DNA of 64,000 nucleotides from Ottelia alismoides (taxonomy: Eukaryota > Streptophyta > Magnoliopsida > Alismatales > Hydrocharitaceae). The DNA is taken from contig JAZKJV010000682.1 of NCBI GenBank assembly GCA_037367405.1, forward strand, positions 976,501 to 1,040,500, in the 5' to 3' direction. The notes beneath the pieces are model-generated. The model saw only the letters and a program-made list of their open reading frames with translations, did no database searches and had not been told where the DNA came from. Numbering within the stretch: position 1 is the stretch's first letter; every line of letters starts with the position of its first letter. The translations under genes were made by a program, and so were the position numbers. Below, one piece after another: positions 34,793 through 47,008 of the stretch.

Positions 34793-35300
34793 CAAGTATT
34801 TCAAACAAAAATGAAATCTCCAAAGTTAAGACTGGATATCATGACAAGTAGAGAAGAGGACAATATATAAGAAGAAAAGAGAATAATGGAAGACATGAAT
34901 CTTATAGAGGTCAAGACAATGGAAGATCCAAAGGACGATATAATCAAAGAGCTCCATGTACAAGAAAATCTTCTTCTCATTACATTATTTGCAAGAAAGA
35001 TAATCATGAATCCAAGGATTGTAGATTCCGCTGCACAAGGTGCAAAATTGCAAATCATTCTCAAAGGGATTGTTGGTTTCAAAAGAATAAGTCTAATTAT
35101 ATTGCAAAAGATGAGGATTCCAATCCATTACTTTATTCTTGCATTAATACTAAAGAAATGTCTAAAGATATTTGGTATGTCGATAGTGGTTGTAGTAACC
35201 ACATGCCAGGAAACAAAGATGCATTTGTGAGCCTTGAAAAAGTGCATAGTTCACAAGTTAAGCTTGGAGACGGAAAGCTGCAAAATGCTTTGTTGTTGTG
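34793..35300 (+). pseudogene. Copia gag zinc knuckles and protease start, stop-broken
   Basis: Downstream of the premature stop the same polyprotein continues in fragments. One knuckle reads CKKDNHESKDC (first Cys lost) and the next CTRCKIANHSQRDC is a complete CX2CX4HX4C motif. The protease begins DIWYVDSGCSNHM near 35170, with the DSG-type catalytic triplet of Copia elements. Homology ends near 35300. Confidence 0.75.
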
Positions 35301-35553
35301 AGTAACTCGACTTTTCGATCAAACATCAAAATGCTTTACAATCTTGGATCCACATGCCAACGTGAATACTAGTGGATCAAACATCGTGACAAGCTTGAGA
35401 GGATGGGCAAACTCAACTGTCCTATGATCTTCTTAGATGGGAGGCTCTGATTATCTTAGAAAATGCACACTTGGATCTAATACCAAGATTACCTATAGAA
35501 AGAGTTTTGAAAAGCGGTATATAATAACTTTTTTATATCAACACCATAGATAT
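35301..35553. other. Unassigned
   Basis: No match to known element termini or genes. This is the DNA that replaced the 3' part of the Copia element. Confidence 0.3.
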
Positions 35554-35724
35554 GAGGGCCAATCCTATGAGATGAGATTTTTGTGAGATGGTGAGATGGG
35601 AGATTCTGGGCCACTAGTTTCAGCCAGGAGAGAGAAACCAGGAGAGAGAGAAGGTTGAAATTAGTGGTCCAGAATCTCCCATCTCACCATCTCACCAAAT
35701 CTCATCTCATAGGATCACTCCTCC
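35554..35724. mobile_element. Foldback MITE (about 171 bp)
   Basis: Two arms of about 72 bp are inverted copies: CCTATGAGATGAGATTT, GTGAGATGGTGAGATGGGAG and ATTCTGG.CCACTA on the left, with the complement on the right. Only a short loop separates them, so the whole element can fold into one long hairpin. The ends read GAGGGCC and GGAGG. A clean target duplication was not found and the superfamily is uncertain. Confidence 0.75.
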
Positions 35725-37095
35725 CATAAATATATCGTTAAAAGTTATACAGTAACAAGCATAAGAAAAATATTATCTTTGACAAAAAGTAATGCATGTA
35801 AATATAATAATATATATTGGAAAATTATCAGCAATAGTGTTGTTGCTTGTATAATGATGTCTTTGACGAAATGCAAAGGAGCTTCCTGGGTTGGAGGCAA
35901 TTGAAAACTGACTTTGAAAGCTTTTGCTAATCAAATAGTTGAAGACATTCTTGAACTTCAGATCTCTCTAAGAATGCTTAAAAGGATGAAGAATAGAGAG
36001 AGATAGAGAGAATAAAACAACTCTAGAGAAGATTACTTTGTTGCTATGAGCCGTGTCGTGTCTTCCAACAATGGGTATGAGGTCCTCTATATAGTGGTAG
36101 GGACGAGCCTTTGAAAATGTGCCCATTGGAAAAAAAATATAACAATGATGATTCACTATTTTGATTGATTAATCCACAAATATTGATCGAACATGTAATG
36201 TTAATCCACCATGTTAACTTCAATTTATTGATCGACAGTAGTCATTTTAGAGCCCTTGAGATGATTCCAAAAAGCAACCGATCATGTACAATTTGTTGTT
36301 TGATCAAATCATTACGAAAAATAATTAAGATCTGGACGATCTGAATTCAAGGTTGGTTGATCAGATGCTTCACGTTTATCGATCCGATCAAGGCCATGAG
36401 CTTGTTCTGAGCTGTTTGTTACTAGGAAATATTTGTTGAGCTCTCAAGCTTACAACTATATATAATGTAGGCAATACAATACAATAAACTTCGATACAAT
36501 TACAATTAAGAAAATACAACAAGAAAGAGTAAATTCTTGAATCGGGTCTTTGATCTTTTGATATCTTCTTGAATGCTTGATTCAACTTGTATACTTGCAA
36601 GTCAAATAGAGACTTGTGATTAGTATGTGCCATCATTGAAATCAAAAACCAAAGTAATAAGAGAAAAAAGCACAAGTTCTTGATGGAGAAATAGTGAACT
36701 AACAAATACGATGCCAACCACTGCAAATACGTTGAATGATAGTCCACATAAAGAAGGAACATGATAAGATGTGTTGCTAGAAAATCCACGTGAGAGAGAA
36801 AGAGAGCAATCTCCATTCCTCTAAAGGGAGACGTGGTATCCAAATCAGAATCACAACCCATTCATTGGCAATCCACACGAATATGGCAAATTTGGATTTG
36901 TTTTTATTTATAACTTCAAATCGTTGTAGTGATATCAAAAGTATGAATAAAAAACATGCCAATTTTACATTGTAGTAAATCAGAACCCATACGCGCGTGA
37001 TTAAGATGTCAAGATGCCAATATCACAACCTCCGTATGACAGTTGCAAATTAAATAAAGATGGAGCCCAAAACGATTGATTCCTTATCATATCCA
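35725..37095. other. AT-rich DNA, nothing recognised
   Basis: No gene, RNA or terminal repeat could be supported. Several GATCGA/TTGATCGA words recur between 36170 and 36390. Confidence 0.3.
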
Positions 37096-38611
37096 CTAGT
37101 AGGTACCCGTGCGCTGCACGGGTGAAACGATATGACATCATTATGTCGAATCAGTCATGAAATAAGATGTTTTGCTGTATACATTATCAAGCTTTACATA
37201 TGCACAATCACAGTCCCACATACTTGTGCCTTTTTCATTTCATTTGTTTTATTCTTCTTTGACCCTTGCTCACTTTGAGCCTTCTATTGTTTTACACTCA
37301 TTTTATTTCATGGTGTTGATATAATGATGGGTATCTTGTAAGTTTTGTGTTTTTTAAATTTGAAGATATACAATAAATCGTGTAATTATTCATTGACACA
37401 ACTTTATTTTATTGGCGTTAGATTTCGAAGATAGGAAGTTTGTAGGTTAAATTCATAAAATGCAAAATTGTACTACGGTATTGGATACACTATTTATTAC
37501 TTATTATGTTAAATACACCATAATGTATATTTTTAATGGTAGAATAATAGTTGATTATGTACTTCACATTAAATGGCATAGTTGAAACTAATTTTTTATA
37601 TAATGGCAATTATAATTTCACTGTCGTATATATCGAGCATAAAAAAACTTAATAATATAACTATTTTTTGTTTCGATATAGAAGTTTCACTTTAGAGTCA
37701 TTTCTAATATGAAACTAAAACATCTATTCATTGCAAACATTCCATTGGAAAGAATGATAGAAGACAAAGTGGTGAAAGATCGAGGTTATTCACAAAAATA
37801 TTCTTACACATTACGTATTGTATTCCCCCCAGTTTGTCCTTCTACATTCATATATAAGGTTCTCATGTTCTATTTTTATTTTTTTACTAATAAGCTCGAT
37901 GTTTAATGCTTCAATTTCTCTTTTATTCATGCAATTTGAAATTTTTTCATGAACTGTCGTGAATCTTTCTTGATTATACATATCAAACCGTTGGAATTTA
38001 AAAAGAGATAAGAAGTTCATATCAAGATCGAGATATCAATCAGATGATGCTTTGTTTTCGGTTAAGCTGTTAAGATTGCAGACGTTTCCTCGTAATCACA
38101 GTATTTAGTGATGGGATTATGATGCCTATCGTTGATGGTGTTTACACACCTATCAAGGACCCACAATATCAACTTCATTTTGCATGCGCTTACTAATATC
38201 ATTTTCACTTCAATGCAAGAACTACCGTGAAGTTGGCTTACGCATGTGATTCTACAAACTCACAATGAATAACTTCTTGTTAATTTATAAGTAGCAACAA
38301 ATCATGTGAAGATGGTTATTCATTGATTTTTATTCAAGTCCTTACTAACTTAGCAATGATTAGTCACATTTTTAAACGAAGTGATCAATGGATAATTATT
38401 GATAGCCGAGGAAATTAGCGATTGTTTTCTTTAAGGTAGATAATATTACTACTCTTATTCCGACTATTTATCATCGTAGTCATTCTTTTGTGCTCCTACA
38501 ACTCTTTATTAAAGACATATCTTAATTTGATTAACCATCTACATCAAGCAAAAGTTATTTCAAATTTTATGATCGAACATAAGAAAGTTTGAATTTGACT
38601 TATGTTAATGA

Positions 38612-38613
<2 letters not shown>

Positions 38614-38646
<33 letters not shown>
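38614..38646. repeat. (TA)n microsatellite
   Basis: About 33 bp of alternating A and T inside the Helitron, directly beside the half-MITE arm. Confidence 0.9.
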
Positions 38647-38648
<2 letters not shown>

Positions 38649-38812
38649 TAAAATGGGGCTGCCCTCATGGGGGAGCTAACTTGGCTCCCCCCGTCCTATT
38701 TCGTCCGTTTTTTTTTATTTTTTTTGAAAATTTCTTCCATGGATTTTCATCAATATATCCCTATATTATGTCATTAAAATTTTATTCGAAACAGAGACTC
38801 CTACGGATCCAG
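38647..38812. repeat. Single arm of the 40.5-kb foldback MITE family
   Basis: GGGGGAGCTAACTTGGCTCC, TTCATCAATATATCCCTATAT and GAAACAGAGACTC match in order the left arm of the MITE at 40487-40867. No inverted partner arm follows within 300 bp, so half of the element is missing. Confidence 0.7.
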
Positions 38813-39649
38813 ACTCTTCAAACTCTCTATCATGATTTATTAATAATTGTACCAGTGTTATATTTTTTTAGATATCCTGGGATCTCTGTTTAGGAAGTAC
38901 TTGATATCCTCATGCCGATTATCATCCTCAAAAGTAAATGTTTTAGTTTCTATAATATTTTAAAAAAATCAACACCAATCGTGCTCTACATAAAGTCATT
39001 ACAGAACGAAAATCCGGCCAAGGGAGTTGTGGTTAGCTTAAAAATCTTCTATCTGTGAACCATTCCTGCCGTTGTTTATATTACATATCCTAATCATTTT
39101 AATGTTTATACCTCAGATCTCCAAAGCAGCTAGAATAGTTATAGACTTCGTTTAATAGCCATTGGAAGTTGTAACCAAATTAAATTCCAAATACAAAAGC
39201 CTGAGTTTCAGCCATTGGACTCATCATGCAAGTCACCAGACTGATCACCTCCTTGTACAATTCGATCTAAAGTCAGAATATGGTTGCCTATACATTGGGA
39301 TTTAAGAGAAAGATATAAGATTGACCGTACTTAGGTAAAACCACATGCTTTCGACTGCACATACATCTCCATATCTTTGTAATTTTACAAAAAAACAGAA
39401 TGTCAGCACATGAAAGATAGGATACATGAACAAATCAGAAACTATGAAAATCACGAAACAAAGATATTCACAATCTAATTAAGGAGAAATGAATGGAAAA
39501 ATGTATTGGTCATCGAGAAAATCCAGATCATAAAACAGACACCCAAAAGTAATAGTTAAAATTAAAGAGAGGGATAGTCTGGGTGGGTCACCAGAGAACA
39601 TGAAGATCCTATAACAAAAGAAAAGAAATCAAGCAAACAAAGGGGAAAG

Positions 39650-40160
39650 GCTAAATTAGACGCCCAGGAAAACGAAGGTTCGATTGGAGCAGGTGATGTG
39701 GACGATGTTGAAGTCAGCGAGGGAGATGTAGGCGCGCTTCCAGACTCAGTAGTGGTCTGAGGGAGAGGCACGTGCAATGAAGAAAGGGGTGGATGACGGA
39801 GATCTCGAAGCAGGAGTGTTCAAGGTAGACATTGGGGACAAGGTGGAGGGCAGAGAGGAGGGTGGGAAGGCGGAGGCGCCACCTGTGGAAGGCAGAGAGG
39901 TGACGGCGATGAAGGAAGGAGAGGGAGCAGGAATGGGCGCCAGACAAAGGCATCCTTGGAGGAGGTGTCGGCCCGGACGGAGAGAAGGTGTACACGTTTG
40001 GCGAAGCGGCGACACTGTAGGGTCTGTGCGCGTATGCGCCGAGGGGAGAATGAGAGAGGTGCCACAGAGGGGGTTAGCTTTGAGGAATGATGGGTGGTTG
40101 CGCGTGTCGAAGTGGGTGCATGCGCGGAGGACATCGGAGTAGGCCGGCGGTGTGGAAGCG
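39650..40160. other. GC-rich segment inside the Helitron, possible captured gene fragment
   Basis: GC content rises sharply compared with the rest of the Helitron. Minus-strand frames of 70-105 codons overlap here, for example CRRFAKRVHLLSVRADTSSK followed by DAFVWRP. The frames shift into one another, as expected of a decayed exon. I do not recognise the source gene. Gene-fragment capture is a known Helitron behaviour, so this is an inference. Confidence 0.4.
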
Positions 40161-40486
40161 TAGGGGAGATGGCCGATGCGCCAGCCCTAGACGGGATTGG
40201 CTGAAATGGGGAAAATGAAAAGATGGGTTAAGGCTAAGGGCAAAAATGGAATTAACGTGTAAAAAATTAATGTCAGCTGAAGCAGCTGACGGCTTTTAAT
40301 ATATGTTATAGATTGGAAATATTTTCTAATGCAACTTTACAAATCAATACTACATAAAGGTTGCAAACAAACGTCCCGTCAAACATCAAGATCTCATCAC
40401 CATCCCATCTTTCCATTTCTTGTCCAAATAATTTTTGTTTTCGGTGGATTAAATATGGATCAAGATCCCATTAGCCCCTTTTTTAT

Positions 40487-40867
40487 GGGGGTAAAAGGGG
40501 CTACCCCCATGGGGGAGCTAACTTAGCTCCACCGTCTTATTCGGTTCGATTTTTTTATTTTTTTTTAAATTTTCTTCTGTGAATTTTCATTAATATATCT
40601 TTATATTTTGTCATTAAAATTTCGTGCGAAACAGAGACTCGTACGACATCCATCCAAACGGAGTCATTTTAGCAATTCTGTTACCGTAAAAATGACTGTC
40701 TAGATAGAGGTCGTAGGAGTCTCTGTTTCACACGAAATTTTAACGACATAATATAAGGATATGATGATGAAGTTCCACGGAAGAAATTTTCAAAAAAATA
40801 AAAAAATTGAGTGAAATGGGGTAGGGGAAGCCAAGTTAGCTCCCTCAGGAGACAACCCCATTTAACC
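40487..40867. mobile_element. Foldback MITE with long terminal inverted repeats (381 bp)
   Basis: The left arm (GGGGGAGCTAACTTAGCTCC..., TCATTAAAATTTCGTGCGAA, ACAGAGACTCGTACGAC) is repeated inverted on the right as far as the end at 40867. Arms are about 170 bp with a short centre. A possible 9-bp target duplication with one mismatch is CTTTTTTAT (40478-40486) and CTTCTTTAT (40868-40876), which would point to a Mutator-like origin. No coding capacity. Confidence 0.75.
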
Positions 40868-41109
40868 CTTCTTTATTTGCCGTTTTTCTCTCTTAGTTGT
40901 CTGACTTGTCAACAGATATGCATAAGTTCCCCCTCAAGTATTTATATACTTCATAAAAAAAAGTTCCTTTGATGCTCTTACACATTTTTATATTACACAA
41001 GTACGTTTTTATTGTTCAACAATTACATTCATAGTCCTACAAAGTTAATATCCTTTACGCCTGTTCCCCTTTGATCTTGCAAAACTATGAAGGTTACAAA
41101 TTTCTATTT

Positions 41110-41333
41110 AAATGTGTTTTGTTCTTATGAGTTTATATTGCTTGACAGATCATGTTATCAATGCCAAAAGTACTCAGGTTCTCTTCTTATTTGAAGAAAC
41201 GATGATTTGTTCATATTGTTTAAATATGTTTTGTTCTTATGAGTTGATATTGCTTGACAGATCATGTTACCAATGGCAAAAGTACTCAGATTCTCTTCTT
41301 ATTCGAAGAAACGAAGATTTGTTCATATTGTAC
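41110..41333. repeat. Two-copy tandem repeat, 112-bp unit
   Basis: AAATGTGTTTTGTTCTTATG starts unit 1 at 41110 and AAATATGTTTTGTTCTTATG starts unit 2 at 41222. The units align along their whole length with about ten substitutions and end in GATTTGTTCATATTGT. No coding function is apparent. Confidence 0.9.
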
Positions 41334-41591
41334 AATCATATTTTAAATATATAACAATGAATATTATTATTTCAAGATTTTATGTTTACAGTTTGACATT
41401 TGTGATTTTTGTTTAATTATTCTTTTTGTTGTTATTGAAGAATTAAACAGTAATGGTTGTAAATTGATTTTCTTTTTTGTTCGTCTATGCCAAAATGGAA
41501 ATGATTACCATAAATTTAGCGAGAAGTCATTGACAATGTTTATTTATGTAATTCTTGTGTATAGTGAAATATATTTGAATTTAACAACGTT

Positions 41592-41988
41592 CACTACACC
41601 AAACTAGCTTGAGGCAACAAACAATATAGTATCCCTTACGCAATATCCGTAGCTGAATATATAGCAACGGATATTATTCATTATTTGATTTTTTAAATTT
41701 GCAGTGATTCTCACGTTTATTGCTAAATTCCTAATAAACAATCAGATTAAACGTGACCATTTGTTATTCATGGTTAAATTTTCAATGATCAATACAAAAT
41801 TTATTGAATAATTCAACATAGAAATCTTCTTTATATGAGCATTTGATAATGAATATGCATTTGTTGCTATTGGAAAGAACATAAGATATTTGAAAATAAA
41901 TAATATCCGTTGTTATATCCTTAACTTTGGAAGACACAACAATGAATATTTAAGTTATTTGTTATCTTAGATCAATTTTATTGCAGTG
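41592..41988. mobile_element. CACTA-type MITE (397 bp, TSD GTT)
   Basis: The left end CACTACACCAAACT and right end TTATTGCAGTG are inverted. A perfect 3-bp duplicate GTT (41589-41591 and 41989-41991) is the length expected for CACTA elements. Its interior shares ACAATGAATATTTAAGTTATTTG-like sequence with the MITE at 10835-11171. Confidence 0.75.
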
Positions 41989-42046
41989 GTTGATCAAAGT
42001 ATTTATCATGCCATCTCATTATAGTATTAACACAACCAACATCGTG

Positions 42047-42480
42047 CTGACCCCCCCCCCCCTGCGCCTCCGACCTGAGCTCCCCTGACCCCCTCCCACC
42101 CTCCAGCTCCGAGATCCCCCCCAGCCCTCTGCCCACCCTCCAGCCCAGGTCGGTCCCCGAGCGCCCACATTTCCCCTGACCCCCCACCTTTCCCCCTCCC
42201 CCCCCCTCCCCCCCCCCCCCCCGACCCGAGCTCCGCCCACTCTCTAGCCCAGGTACCTTCCCCCCGACCCCCACCCACCCTCTCCTGACCCCTCGCCCAC
42301 CCTCCAGGCCGGCCCCAAGCTTGCGCCCCCCTCTCCCGATCCCTCGCCCACCTTCCAGGCCGGCGCCCTGAGCTCACCCTCTATCCCAAGACCCGAGCTC
42401 CCCTGACCTCCCTTGGCAGGAGATGAGAAGATGACGTGATGGGAGATCTTGAAGGCGGTGGGACGAGGCAGGGTGCTTTG
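42047..42480. repeat. C-rich low-complexity tract left of element B
   Basis: Long C runs with loosely repeated CGCCCACCCTCCAGGCCGGC-like words. G-runs on the minus strand make G-quadruplexes likely. Minus-strand Gly-rich frames here are compositional. The right flank of element B (55813-55970) is G-rich on the plus strand, so element B landed inside or between GC-skewed sequences. Confidence 0.7.
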
Positions 42481-42493
42481 CACGGTAGGCAGG

Positions 42494-45400
42494 TGATGAA
42501 TCCACGTTTCATCATCTTTATTCTATCATTTTGGCCTCAAAAACCCTAGTAAATGCGTGTAAATAGGCGTAATATAGGCATTTTAGCATTCATGTATATG
42601 TATGTAAATATTGCATAAAATGCGGTTTTTAGTGCCAAAATTATAGAATAAAGAAAAGAAAAGAAAAAGAATAAAATATTGTAGATATTTTATGACCCGA
42701 AACCCCGAGACCTAGGCATCTTGATGAATAGGTCGACAAGGAATAAAGTAGGAGGAGATAAGGGCCAAAATACAGATCAAATACCTATATGTATTAATTC
42801 ATTCTTTATTCATTTTGGGACCTATTTTTGGTTCCACTTTTTATACATCAAATAAAGAAACTTTGTACATGAAAATTGTAGATAATTTAATAAAGAAAAA
42901 TACAAAATTGATTTCACAGAAAATAATGTACAGATAAATAGTTATGGTCTGAATAAGAATCCAGAATGCCAACTTCCCAAACCCGTATCTCACAAATAAA
43001 AACTCCAAATGCAGCGTACTCACCTTTAATTGTATATAGAAGAAAATAAGCTAATTAATGGCGGTGGTTTCGCATTTGGCGGAGTTACGGTTTGAAAGTT
43101 GAGTTTTGGACCCCCATTGTATACTTGTACATATTAAAATATTCAATTTATTATTTATTTATTATTTGATAATTTTATATTTTTATAATGTTGTAAATAA
43201 TACTTATAATAATTATGTATATTAAAATCAGAATAAAAACATCATTAAAACTCAAATAAAAAGACTTGTATATATTTGATACATAGGTATTATACATACA
43301 CTTATACCTATATAAAATACACTTGTATTTTATTAAATATACAAAACATATCAGAAAAATAAAATAAAAATATATTTATGTATATAAAGGTATTTTATAA
43401 TTTTATAAAATCATAAATAAAAATAAAAATATAAAAATACCTAAATAAAAATAGAATACTTAAATACATAGATATAGATACCTATAAGGGTATAAATGCA
43501 AACTTGTAAAAATATGTCTCATAAAAATAAATAAAAATCATAATAAAATAATTTATAAAATAATAAACATTTTTCATTTTATAATTAAAAATCAATAAAA
43601 TTATCTTCTATTTTTTTATAGATTTTATAAGTATTATTTCCAGGGATTTCCTGGTTGGTCCACGTGGACCAACCAGGTGGCTAGAAAAGTTGACCCGCTG
43701 GTCAACTCTCCTGCCTCCTCCCTGTTGTGCGTCAGAATGAGTTTTTTTGTCGTTTTTGTCGATTTTTTCGAGGCACTTCCTTGCATTATCTCGTGATGGT
43801 CCCTTGACGACTTTTTCTTCCTCGTCATGTGATCTTACACGCCCAGTGATTATCTTGGGGATTGGACCTCTGATGCGCCTCGTTTACCTCGTCGAAGGAG
43901 CCCACTCGGCCATGCTTCAAAAACCCCCTTTCCTCCATTTTCAAAATTTGAACCCTCTTCTACCCAGAACTGACCCCTAGCTCGCCGCGCTCCGGACCGG
44001 AGGGGTGACAGCCCTCCTCCAGCACGTGCGCGGGGCCCAGGCGAGGGCCGAGGCGGCGCTCCTCCACCTCCGGCCATTATTGGCCGTTGAGGTCCTTGTT
44101 CACAGTTTTACCCGTTCGAACTCGCTTTTCATTCGTTTTTGTTGTTTTTTTTAGTATAGAATAACTCCTCGGATCTTCTCTAGCTACTGTTTACCCCTAT
44201 CGCTGGTTCACCCGTCAACATCCACCTGCGTTTAGTGCCGGGGCTGGTCTCCGGTGAACTCCACCACCGCACATCACACCCTCTCTGTCACGCCAATCCA
44301 CCTCCTGGAGTCCTCTGGTGCTCCGTTTTTTTTGCGCTGACTCCCCTGCAGGACATAGCAAGATCGCATTCATACGCAGGAGCCTTCGAAGCTCGCGAGG
44401 TAGTCCTAGGAGCCGCGCGTCACCGGACGCCCTCCGGTGGTCCTCGGCCATTTTGCGGGGCTTCCAGATCGCAGGAGCACATTTGGAGCGTGGGTCAGCC
44501 GTCAGAAAACTCCCAGGTGTGCGGGGGAAGGAGCTGCGTCGAAATCAAACTTGTCAAGGGGCGAGTTCATCGTGTTCTTCCTCCGCACCTTCACGCCGTC
44601 GATCCTGGCCGAGTTCTTCTGGATTAGCAGCATCCGTCAGATCCTCGGGAGCCTCCACCGTCCGATTGCCATTCGAGATCTTCGGGTCCGTCAACTGCGA
44701 AAGGGTATCGCGGGCTGTGGCTCTGCCACGTGTGTTAAGTTAACAATCGCGCACCGTCGGATTCGCCCCAGTGCTTGGGTATTTTGCGACTTGACCTAGC
44801 ATCTTTTTTGTAATTTAATAATAGGCACTAATCTTTCATCTGCAGTTGACATTTTGTGTGATAATTTTATAGACACCCCCGCTCTTTCCAGAAATCGCCA
44901 GGGGGTCCCTGCCAGATCACGTGCATAGGGCGCGTGATCTTGGCACTTTTGCGCGGGAACCCTTGCTCATTTGGGTATATTTAATTGGTCCTGAAAGTGT
45001 TCACGTCTGTTGTATATTTTTAGTATAATTGCTTGCCAGCCCCCTGGAATTCTTGATATTACAAAAACGCCCCTGGCCGCATGCCTTTTCTTTTTGTTGC
45101 TTGTATTTTTTGCATGCATCTATAGCACCCTAAAAAATCTACAAAAATTAACTTAGATATCTATTGCATAGTACTTCCACGCCATTTTTTATTTTCCATA
45201 TTTATTGCATTTTTATATTTATTAAAAATCAAAAACTTCCATTTTCAGCACTGTCTAGTTTATAAAATCCATAAAAAATACAAAAACACTCCAGAAAAAT
45301 CCCAAAAAAATATATTTTGTCCCTTTTAGTGTGTTTTAACTTCAATACAAAAATCATTAAAAAATATACAACCAAACTCCTAAAAATCACAAAACTCTAA

Positions 45401-46155
45401 AAACCTTCATAAAAATTTATAAAATTCATAAAAATCCAAAAATAGTGTTTTCTTTTCCTGAATTTTCTTTGATTTATTATCTTTAAGTGAAAATTGAAGT
45501 GGAGAATTTTTGTTACTGTTTGCTATTTTATTTCTCCATTTTAGTTTCGGTCTCATATTTTTGCTACTGTTTTCTTTATTTTGACAATTAAAAAATACCA
45601 AAAACATTCTAAAAATTACCCAAAAATCACAAAAACAGTAAAAAAGTATAAAAAGACCAAAAAGACTTCATTTCCTAATTTTTGAACATTTTTATCTATT
45701 TTTATAAATAGCTCTTTCTCCATTTTATTACATTGTCTTTACTTTCCAATATTGAAAAAAAATAAAAAAAAATATAAAATATAAAATATAAAAATCAGAA
45801 AATCAAAAATCAAAATACAAAATTAGAAAACAAAAAATTAAATAAAAAAATATAAAATTAAAAACCCACAAAAAATAGCATAATAGGCATTTGATCACAA
45901 CTCACACATTTTTGAGCACTTGTGTCCCGATCTAGCCTTTCTGCTCCCTGTGTTCGACCTCTACACATACTTGCACTATACATATCTTGTTGTAGAGTTA
46001 TAATAAATTTTAACTCCGCACATTTACTTTCATTGCTTGATATATCTGTTGTGGGTTAATTGTTGATTAATTCGGGTTTCGTGAGCGGTCGCTCAGCGAC
46101 ACTGTAGTCCCGCCTTGTGTGGACTATTTTGACCCTCGCAAAATCTGAGTTATCA
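42494..46155 (+). repeat. 5' LTR of element B
   Basis: TGATGA start and TTATCA end. AT-rich until about 43640, then GC-rich to 44800, then AT-rich. It carries a perfect 26-bp palindrome at 43651-43676 and the hairpin GTTGACC-CGCT-GGTCAAC at 43689-43706. Frames such as 44318-44743 also appear in the 3' LTR with different ends, so I do not call them genes. Confidence 0.92.
43651..43676. promoter_or_regulatory. 26-bp perfect palindrome centred on CACGTG in the element B LTR
   Basis: CTGGTTGGTCCAC is followed at once by its exact complement, giving a centre CACGTG (a plant G-box, bound by bZIP and bHLH factors). The 3' LTR copy at 53301-53326 has one mismatch. Element A has only a half-site (GATTGGTCCACGG). 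It lies upstream of the GC-rich part of the LTR, where a promoter would be expected. Confidence 0.6.
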
Positions 46156-46157
46156 AA

Positions 46158-46175
46158 TGGCGCCGTTGCCGGGGA
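46158..46175 (+). promoter_or_regulatory. Primer-binding site of element B (Asp-tRNA)
   Basis: TGGCGCCGTTGCCGGGGA, two bases after the 5' LTR. It is complementary to the 3' end of plant tRNA-Asp(GTC) and is a common minus-strand primer site in Athila/Tat-type elements. Confidence 0.9.
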
Positions 46176-47008
46176 GCAACAACGCGTAGTTCGGGTCTTA
46201 TTTGTGTTTGTGATTGTGATTGATTGTCTATTTCGCGGCTTTTATTTTTCGCTATTTTATTTTCTTTATTTTTGATATATCTCTTGAGCTGTCTAACCCC
46301 CTCTCTTGTTGACTTTGTGCGAGGAACCACGGATCGAGGGAGGCGCTCCACCCTAGGCGCTTACGCACCCACGTGAAGCCGGCTTATGCCCGCTTAGCAC
46401 CGAGGAGATAAGGAGAGATTTTTGAAGACCGAGCTCCACCTTAGTTGTAGAATTTATTTCCCGCATTTATTTTTGTAATTTAAGTGAGAGAGCGACCTAT
46501 ATTTGTAATAATACAGGTACCCCCGAACTTGGACATTCGAGCCTAATTTCCAAGTGATTGTTCACTTGGGGGCTCACCGTGGTTTTGTCGGCTTTTCTTC
46601 GCATTTTTTATTTTTGTTTTCCGGTTTTATTTTTCATTTCTTTTGTGTGATTGAGCCCTTAGCTTTTAGGATTGCTTGCGTAGCATTAGGTCCAAACACC
46701 TTAATCGATATTGCATGTACCTATAGTTTCGTTTGGACTTAGTCAAATTTAAAACAGTTGATTCATCATCTTCGATCCGCCGCGCCGCGAGCTCTCCCCG
46801 CAAAGCGCTTTCTCCTACCCTCAATTTGTTGAGCAGAGGAGGGGTGAGCCTAGACCGGACTCTAGGGTTGAGGATTGGTGGTCAACTTGTGATTCTTCCC
46901 GCTAATAGCAATTTTCGAAACTTAGGGCGATTTCATCGGCTTTGCATTTGCATATAGTTAGGTTTCAATTCTGCTGAGCATCCTTGCATGTAGAGTGCTG
47001 GAGGCAAG

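Larger units (their letters stand above)
33467..35300 (+). mobile_element. 3'-truncated Ty1/Copia retrotransposon
   Basis: One LTR (33467-34069) starts TGTTGAAAAT and ends CCAACCA, with a TATA box CTATAAATA at 33782-33790. The primer-binding site TGGTATCAGAGC (34073-34084) matches initiator methionine tRNA, as usual for Copia. A gag frame, zinc-knuckle region and the start of protease follow, and recognisable sequence ends near 35300. No reverse transcriptase, integrase or second LTR is present. Confidence 0.85.
37096..40312 (-). mobile_element. Non-autonomous Helitron (3217 bp)
   Basis: On the minus strand the element begins TCTATAACATATATTAAAAG at 40312, preceded by A. It ends with a GC hairpin CCCGTGCAGCGCACGGG, ten bases and CTAG at 37096, followed by T. 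This is the Helitron signature: 5' TC, 3' hairpin plus CTRR, insertion between A and T, and no target duplication. A second hairpin GTCAGCTG-CTT-CAGCTGAC lies just inside the 5' end. No Rep/helicase is visible. It includes a (TA)n run, half of a foldback MITE and a GC-rich segment. Confidence 0.85.

Noticed and set aside
44318..44743. Open frames in the GC-rich middle of the LTRs (also 17657-18028, 30874-31200, 53881-54333)
   Set aside because: Frames differ in start, end and register between near-identical LTR copies, which is not expected of a conserved protein.
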